From the NCBI RefSeq assembly GCF_036188265.1, contig NZ_CP108093.1, forward strand, positions 4,422,001 to 4,486,000: a DNA stretch of 64,000 nt, read 5' to 3'. Source of the DNA: Streptomyces sp. NBC_00247 (GTDB lineage: Bacteria; Actinomycetota; Actinomycetes; Streptomycetales; Streptomycetaceae). Below are positions 60,169-64,000 of this stretch, in pieces. Made by a program: the position numbers and the translations under genes. Under the pieces are notes generated by a model, which saw only the letters and a list, made by a program, of their open reading frames with translations, made no database searches and was not told where the DNA came from. Each line of letters opens with the position of its first letter. Positions within the stretch are counted from its first letter, which is position 1.

Positions 60169-61497
60169 TCAGACGTACTCGGTCGCCAGCACCGGCTCGC
60201 CCCGGGACAGCTGCAGCGCCGACATCGGGAGCGCGGCGCGCGCCGCGATGTGCCGCTCGCGGGCCGCCTCCAGCGACTCCCGGGCCACCACCTCGCCGCC
60301 GCGCACCAGCTCCACCAGCAGCTGCCTGTCGGCCAGCTCCGCCGGCACGGGTCCGGTACCGATCACCTCGGCCTCGGCGACGCCCCGCGCGTCCACCCGG
60401 CGGGCCGCCCACTTGCGCCCGCCCACCGACGACTTGGCGCCCATCGACTTCTTCGCCACCGGCAGCAGCGGATCGGCCGGATCGGCGGACGCGGCACGCG
60501 CCACCAGCTTGTAGACCATCGAGCAGGTGGGGCTGCCGCTGCCGGTGACCAGCTGCGTGCCCACCCCGTACGCGTCCACCGGGGCGGCGGCCAGCGAGGC
60601 GATGGCGTACTCGTCCAGGTCCGAGGTGACCACGATCTTGGTCTCCGTCGCGCCCAGCTCGTCCAGCTGCTGCCGCACCCGGTGCGCGACCAGCAGCAGA
60701 TCCCCGGAGTCGATGCGTACGGCCCCCAGCTCGGGACCGGCGACCTCCACGGCCGTACGGACCGCCTCGGCGACGTCGTAGGTGTCCACCAGTAGCGTGG
60801 TGCCCCGGCCCAGCGACTCCACCTGCGCGCGGAAGGCGTCCCGCTCGGTGTCGTGCAGCAGGGTGAAGGCGTGCGCGCTGGTGCCCACGGTCGGGATGCC
60901 GTAGCGGAAACCCGCCGCCAGGTCGGAGGTGGTGTGGAAACCGCCGACGTACGCGGCGCGGGCGGACGCGACCGCCGCCAGCTCGTGCGTACGGCGCGCG
61001 CCCATCTCGATGAGGTTCCTGCCTGCGGCGGCCGCCGACATCCGGGACGCGGCGGCGGCGATGGCCGAGTCGTGGTTGAGGATCGACAGCACCACCGTCT
61101 CCAGCAGCACGCACTCGGCGAAGGAGCCCTCCACCCGGAGCACCGGCGAACCGGGGAAGTAGACCTCGCCCTCCGGGTAGCCCCAGACGTCACCGCTGAA
61201 GCGGAAGTCCGCCAGCCAGGCGAGCGTCGGCTCGTCCACGATCTCCTGCTGACGCAGGAACGCGATCATCTCGTCGTCGAAGTGGAAGTTCTCCACGGCG
61301 TCCAGCACCCGCCCGGTCCCCGCGAGGACGCCGTAGCGCCGCCCCTCGGGAAGCCGCCGGGTGAACGCCTCGAAAACGGAGCGCCGGTCGGCGGTGCCCG
61401 CCTTGAGGGCCGCCTGCACCATCGTGAGTTCGTACTGGTCGGTGAAGAGTGCGGTCGACGGCACTCCCACCCGTCGCCCCAGGTCCGCTGAGTTCAT
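60169..61497 (-). CDS. pncB: Nicotinate phosphoribosyltransferase PncB
   Basis: A 442-residue enzyme of NAD salvage that makes nicotinate mononucleotide from nicotinate and PRPP with ATP. It shows TDQYELTMVQAALKAG, FEAFTRRLPEGRRYGVLAG, VRIDSGDLLLVAHRVRQQL and YGVGTQLVTGSGSPTCSMVYKLV, typical of the actinobacterial form. ATG 61497 fits the family. The two genes pncB and pncA run leftward and use nicotinamide via nicotinate. A perfect 29-bp dyad lies at the promoter. Confidence 0.96.
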   Translation of the reverse strand: MNSADLGRRVGVPSTALFTDQYELTMVQAALKAGTADRRSVFEAFTRRLPEGRRYGVLAGTGRVLDAVENFHFDDEMIAFLRQQEIVDEPTLAWLADFRFSGDVWGYPEGEVYFPGSPVLRVEGSFAECVLLETVVLSILNHDSAIAAAASRMSAAAAGRNLIEMGARRTHELAAVASARAAYVGGFHTTSDLAAGFRYGIPTVGTSAHAFTLLHDTERDAFRAQVESLGRGTTLLVDTYDVAEAVRTAVEVAGPELGAVRIDSGDLLLVAHRVRQQLDELGATETKIVVTSDLDEYAIASLAAAPVDAYGVGTQLVTGSGSPTCSMVYKLVARAASADPADPLLPVAKKSMGAKSSVGGRKWAARRVDARGVAEAEVIGTGPVPAELADRQLLVELVRGGEVVARESLEAARERHIAARAALPMSALQLSRGEPVLATEYV

Positions 61498-61512
61498 GGC
61501 AGGGATGCTACT

Positions 61513-61541
61513 CCACATCTCGTCAGAGTGACGAGATGTGG
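61513..61541. promoter_or_regulatory. Perfect 29-bp dyad between pncB and clpS
   Basis: CCACATCTCGTCA-gag-TGACGAGATGTGG is a perfect 13-bp inverted repeat. It lies 15 bp before the pncB start and about 45 bp before clpS. The length and symmetry suggest a dimeric regulator's operator, probably for NAD status. It could also fold as an RNA hairpin on either strand. Confidence 0.65.
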
Positions 61542-61585
61542 GTCGGTTTGTGCGCGGTGCCCCGTCGAGTGGCAGCATGGGAGGG

Positions 61586-61894
61586 GTGAGCGTCGCTTCC
61601 CCCGTAGAAATCGAACGTCCCGAGTCGGCCGAAGAGACCTTCGCCGTCCCCGAGCCCGACGTCCCCTGGGTGACGCTGGTGCACAACGACCCCGTCAACC
61701 TCATGAGCTACGTGACGTACGTCTTCCAGGCGTACTTCGGCTACTCCAAGGACAAAGCCCACAAGCTCATGCTCGACGTGCACCACAAGGGCCGCGCCGT
61801 CGTCTCCAGCGGAAGCCGTGAGGAGATGGAGCGCGACGTCCAGGCCATGCACGGTTACGGGCTCTGGGCCACACTCACCCAGGACCGCAACTGA
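61586..61894 (+). CDS. clpS: ClpS adaptor protein
   Basis: ClpS brings N-degron substrates to ClpAP/ClpCP. The 102-residue product has PWVTLVHNDPVNLMSYVTYV with the conserved DP/N substrate pocket, FGYSKDKAHKLMLDVHHKGRA and EEMERDVQAMHGYGLWATLT. GTG 61586 is used, although ATG 61577 is in frame and GGGAGG lies between them, so the start is uncertain. The DUF2017 gene follows 71 bp later as in other Streptomyces. Confidence 0.94.
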   Translation: MSVASPVEIERPESAEETFAVPEPDVPWVTLVHNDPVNLMSYVTYVFQAYFGYSKDKAHKLMLDVHHKGRAVVSSGSREEMERDVQAMHGYGLWATLTQDRN

Positions 61895-61965
61895 GCCCGC
61901 CCGTACCCCGCTCGCCGCACCCCTGAACTCCCGGAACTCCCGCCCCACCACCATCGGAGACCCCC

Positions 61966-62577
61966 ATGGCCGGCCACTTCGAGGCCACCCCCGACGGCGG
62001 CGCGGCCGTCGCGCTCGACGAGGTGGAGATCTCCATCCTGCGCTCCCTCGCCGTGCAACTGCTGGAACTCGTCGGGCCGGGGGACGAGGCCGCCGACGGC
62101 GCCGACCCGCTCGCGGCGCTCTTCGCCGAAGGCCCCAGCGAACCGCCCTCCGACCCCGCCCTCGCCCGTCTCTTCCCGGACGCGTACGGCGACGACGACA
62201 AGGAACTGCGCGAGGCGTCCTCGGAGTTCCGCCGCTTCACCGAGGTCGACCTGCGCGCCCGCAAGCGCGAGGACGCCCTCGCCGTCGTCCGCTGCCTCGA
62301 CTCCCTCTCCACCGGCGACGACGGCGAGGGCGGGGAGAGCGGCGGAGGCGGTGGCGGAGAGCTGCGACTCACCGCCGACCAGGCCCGCCAGTGGCTCGGC
62401 ACCCTCAACGACCTGCGCCTGACCATCGGCACCCGGCTGGAGGTCAGCGACGAGGACCAGGGCCAGGAGGGCTCCCTCTACCGGCTCCCCGACAGCGACC
62501 CGCGCAAGCCGATGGTGCTGGCCTACCTCTGGCTCGGCGCCCTCCAGGAGACGCTCCTCGAAGCGCTGATGTCCTGA
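61966..62577 (+). CDS. DUF2017 family protein
   Basis: A 203-residue actinobacterial protein of unknown function that regularly follows clpS. Motifs: ALDEVEISILRSLAVQLLEL, LARLFPDAYGDD, EFRRFTEVDLRARKREDALA, QARQWLGTLNDLRLTIGTRL and YLWLGALQETLLEAL. A Gly-rich insert (GEGGESGGGGGGE) is variable. It is possibly a Clp-related accessory by context. GGAG lies before ATG 61966. Confidence 0.88.
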   Translation: MAGHFEATPDGGAAVALDEVEISILRSLAVQLLELVGPGDEAADGADPLAALFAEGPSEPPSDPALARLFPDAYGDDDKELREASSEFRRFTEVDLRARKREDALAVVRCLDSLSTGDDGEGGESGGGGGGELRLTADQARQWLGTLNDLRLTIGTRLEVSDEDQGQEGSLYRLPDSDPRKPMVLAYLWLGALQETLLEALMS

Positions 62578-62954
62578 CCCCGGCAGGTGAGGGCGGACCC
62601 GCGGTTCGTCGCGCACCCGCCAGGAACCGCAGGGCGGCCCCCGCTCCCCGCGCGGCGCGACCGGCAGCTCAGACGACGCTCAAATCCGCATAACGATCCC
62701 GTCACCCGAACGGCCGCTTTTGCAGCGGCCGGAAACGCTTGTCCGCTTTTTCCTGTGGTCTGCGCCACAGAATGTCCGAGGGTGTCCTGACATGGCCGTG
62801 ATACATCTTCACGACCGCCGGGGGCGCCATCCCTGTTCCCGGGGGCGCTGTCCGCAGGCCGACCGCCGGCGGCACTCCATCCATTCCGGGGGGAACAGGA
62901 CACGGTCCACGGCCCCACACGGCCGCGGTCCGTCGTGGAGAAAGGCGCAGTGAC
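62578..62954. other. Intergenic, with hairpin at 62711-62731
   Basis: No gene is supported. CGGCCGCT (62711-62718) pairs with AGCGGCCG (62724-62731) around TTTGC, probably the terminator of clpS-DUF2017. Downstream, two GGGGGCGC words (62819, 62840) form an imperfect direct repeat in the permease leader. Confidence 0.5.
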
Positions 62955-64000
62955 ATGACATCCGCAGAGGTCGACAGCGGGCAGCCCGAGCGGGACGCCG
63001 CCGACGCTCACGGGAGCGGCGAGGGGTACCAGCGCAGCCTGGGTGCCCGTCAGATCCAGATGATCGCCATCGGCGGAGCCATCGGCACCGGGCTCTTCCT
63101 CGGTGCGGGCAAGGCCATCGCGAAAGCCGGACCCAGTCTGATCCTGGCCTACGCCGTCGCGGGCCTGGTCATCTTCTTCATCATGCGCGCCCTCGGTGAA
63201 CTCCTCATGTACCGGCCGGTGTCGGGCTCCTTCTCCGAGTACGCACGCGAATTCGTGGGCCCCTTCGCCGGATTCGTCACCGGCTGGACCTACTGGCTCT
63301 TCTGGGTCGTCACCGGAATCACCGAAGTGACCGCGGGAGCCCAGTACATGACCTACTGGTTCGACATCCCGCAGTGGGTCTCGGCGCTGTTCTTCACCCT
63401 CGTCCTGTACGGCGTCAACCTCATCTCCGTGAAGCTCTTCGGCGAGCTCGAATTCTGGTTCTCGATGGTCAAGGTGACCGCCATCGCCGGCATGATCCTC
63501 ATCTGCGCCGGAATCCTCACCCTGGGCTTCTCCGACGCCGGCGACACCGCCTCCGTCAGCCACCTCTGGTCCGACGGCGGATTCTTCCCGCAGGGCATCA
63601 GCGGCACGCTGATGACCCTGCAGATCGTCATGTTCGCCTTCCTGGCGGTCGAACTGGTCGGAGTCACCGCGGGGGAGTCCAAGGATCCTCAGACCGTCCT
63701 GCCCAAGGCGATCAACACCGTGCCCTGGCGCATCGCCGTCTTCTACGTCGGCGCGCTGATCATGATCCTGTCGGTGGTGCCGTGGACCGAGTTCCAGCCC
63801 GGTGTCTCACCGTTCGTCGCCACCTTCGAGAAGATGGGCCTCGGGATCGGCGCCGGAATCGTCAACTTCGTCGTCCTCACCGCCGCCCTGTCGTCCTGCA
63901 ACTCCGGGATGTACTCCACCGGGCGCATGCTCCGCGACCTCGCGCTCAACGGCCAGGGCCCGCGCACCTTCACCCGGCTCACCCGCAGCGGCACCCCGCT
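62955..64000 (+). CDS. Amino-acid permease (APC family), cut by the window end
   Basis: At least 348 residues are present and no stop is reached. It shows RSLGARQIQMIAIGGAIGTG with LFLGAGKAIAKAGPSLIL, FIMRALGELLMYRPVSGSFS, WTYWLFWVVTGITEVTAGA and LVGVTAGESKDPQTVLPKAI, typical of the APC superfamily (AnsP/GabP/ProY-like). About eight of the twelve helices are in the window. ATG 62955 follows GGAGAAAGG. The exact amino acid is undetermined. Confidence 0.92.
   Translation, partial: MTSAEVDSGQPERDAADAHGSGEGYQRSLGARQIQMIAIGGAIGTGLFLGAGKAIAKAGPSLILAYAVAGLVIFFIMRALGELLMYRPVSGSFSEYAREFVGPFAGFVTGWTYWLFWVVTGITEVTAGAQYMTYWFDIPQWVSALFFTLVLYGVNLISVKLFGELEFWFSMVKVTAIAGMILICAGILTLGFSDAGDTASVSHLWSDGGFFPQGISGTLMTLQIVMFAFLAVELVGVTAGESKDPQTVLPKAINTVPWRIAVFYVGALIMILSVVPWTEFQPGVSPFVATFEKMGLGIGAGIVNFVVLTAALSSCNSGMYSTGRMLRDLALNGQGPRTFTRLTRSGTP

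Overview
The window is chromosomal DNA of a Streptomyces. The GC content is very high, GTG starts and ATGA/GTGA overlaps are common, and marker genes are present: an SsgA-like protein, HU, matAB-type polysaccharide genes, the nitrate regulator nnaR and a split smpB/ssrA locus. The gene order smpB-ssrA ... narK-nnaR ... helicase-malic enzyme-hupA-murA ... hppD ... ssgG ... pncB-clpS matches, from memory, the S. coelicolor core region running from about SCO2967 down to SCO2914. Most of the window is therefore vertically inherited core chromosome. The exception is a small degenerate accessory patch just 3' of ssrA.

Layout. 0-2.4 kb: S41 protease, smpB and tmRNA, with a sigma-R-type promoter before ssrA. 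2.4-4.7 kb: a broken DUF5753/DUF397 regulator pair, a small orphan gene and a secreted alginate-lyase-like protein flanked by two 16-bp near-palindromes. 4.8-7.3 kb: a divergent MFS exporter and LysR pair. 7.4-11.75 kb: a mat-type exopolysaccharide operon (membrane protein, deacetylase/glycosyltransferase fusion, acyltransferase). 11.9-14.6 kb: narK and nnaR, with a GlnR-like box before nnaR. 14.7-25.2 kb: GNAT, HelD-like helicase, a structured RNA candidate, malic enzyme, HU, MurA, YqgE, DUF3039 and a GH20 hexosaminidase.

25.6-31.1 kb: a three-subunit molybdenum hydroxylase operon. Its iron-sulfur subunit has a ~490-residue low-complexity N-terminal extension, a 55-codon ORF sits translationally coupled between the last two subunits, and the Mo subunit lacks the usual catalytic Glu. 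31.3-37.2 kb: tRNA-Cys, an esterase with a divergent LysR gene and paired palindromes, an MFS transporter and a DEAD/DEAH helicase. 37.3-40.75 kb: a leftward operon of two helical WXG-like proteins and a lipoprotein of unknown function. This operon and the Mo hydroxylase are the best candidates for undescribed biology.

41.3-49.5 kb: IclR, a secreted Lon-like protease, an OpuC-type ABC transporter, an Lrp/AsnC regulator, hppD and a DUF4097-like lipoprotein. 49.5-58.9 kb: a TPR protein, an FAD-linked oxidase, ssgG, two RDD membrane proteins and an M6 metalloprotease. 59-64 kb: NAD salvage (pncA, pncB), clpS-DUF2017 and an amino-acid permease cut by the window end. A perfect 29-bp dyad lies between pncB and clpS.

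All family names come from reading the translated sequence. Nothing was searched or computed, and S. coelicolor comparisons are from memory.
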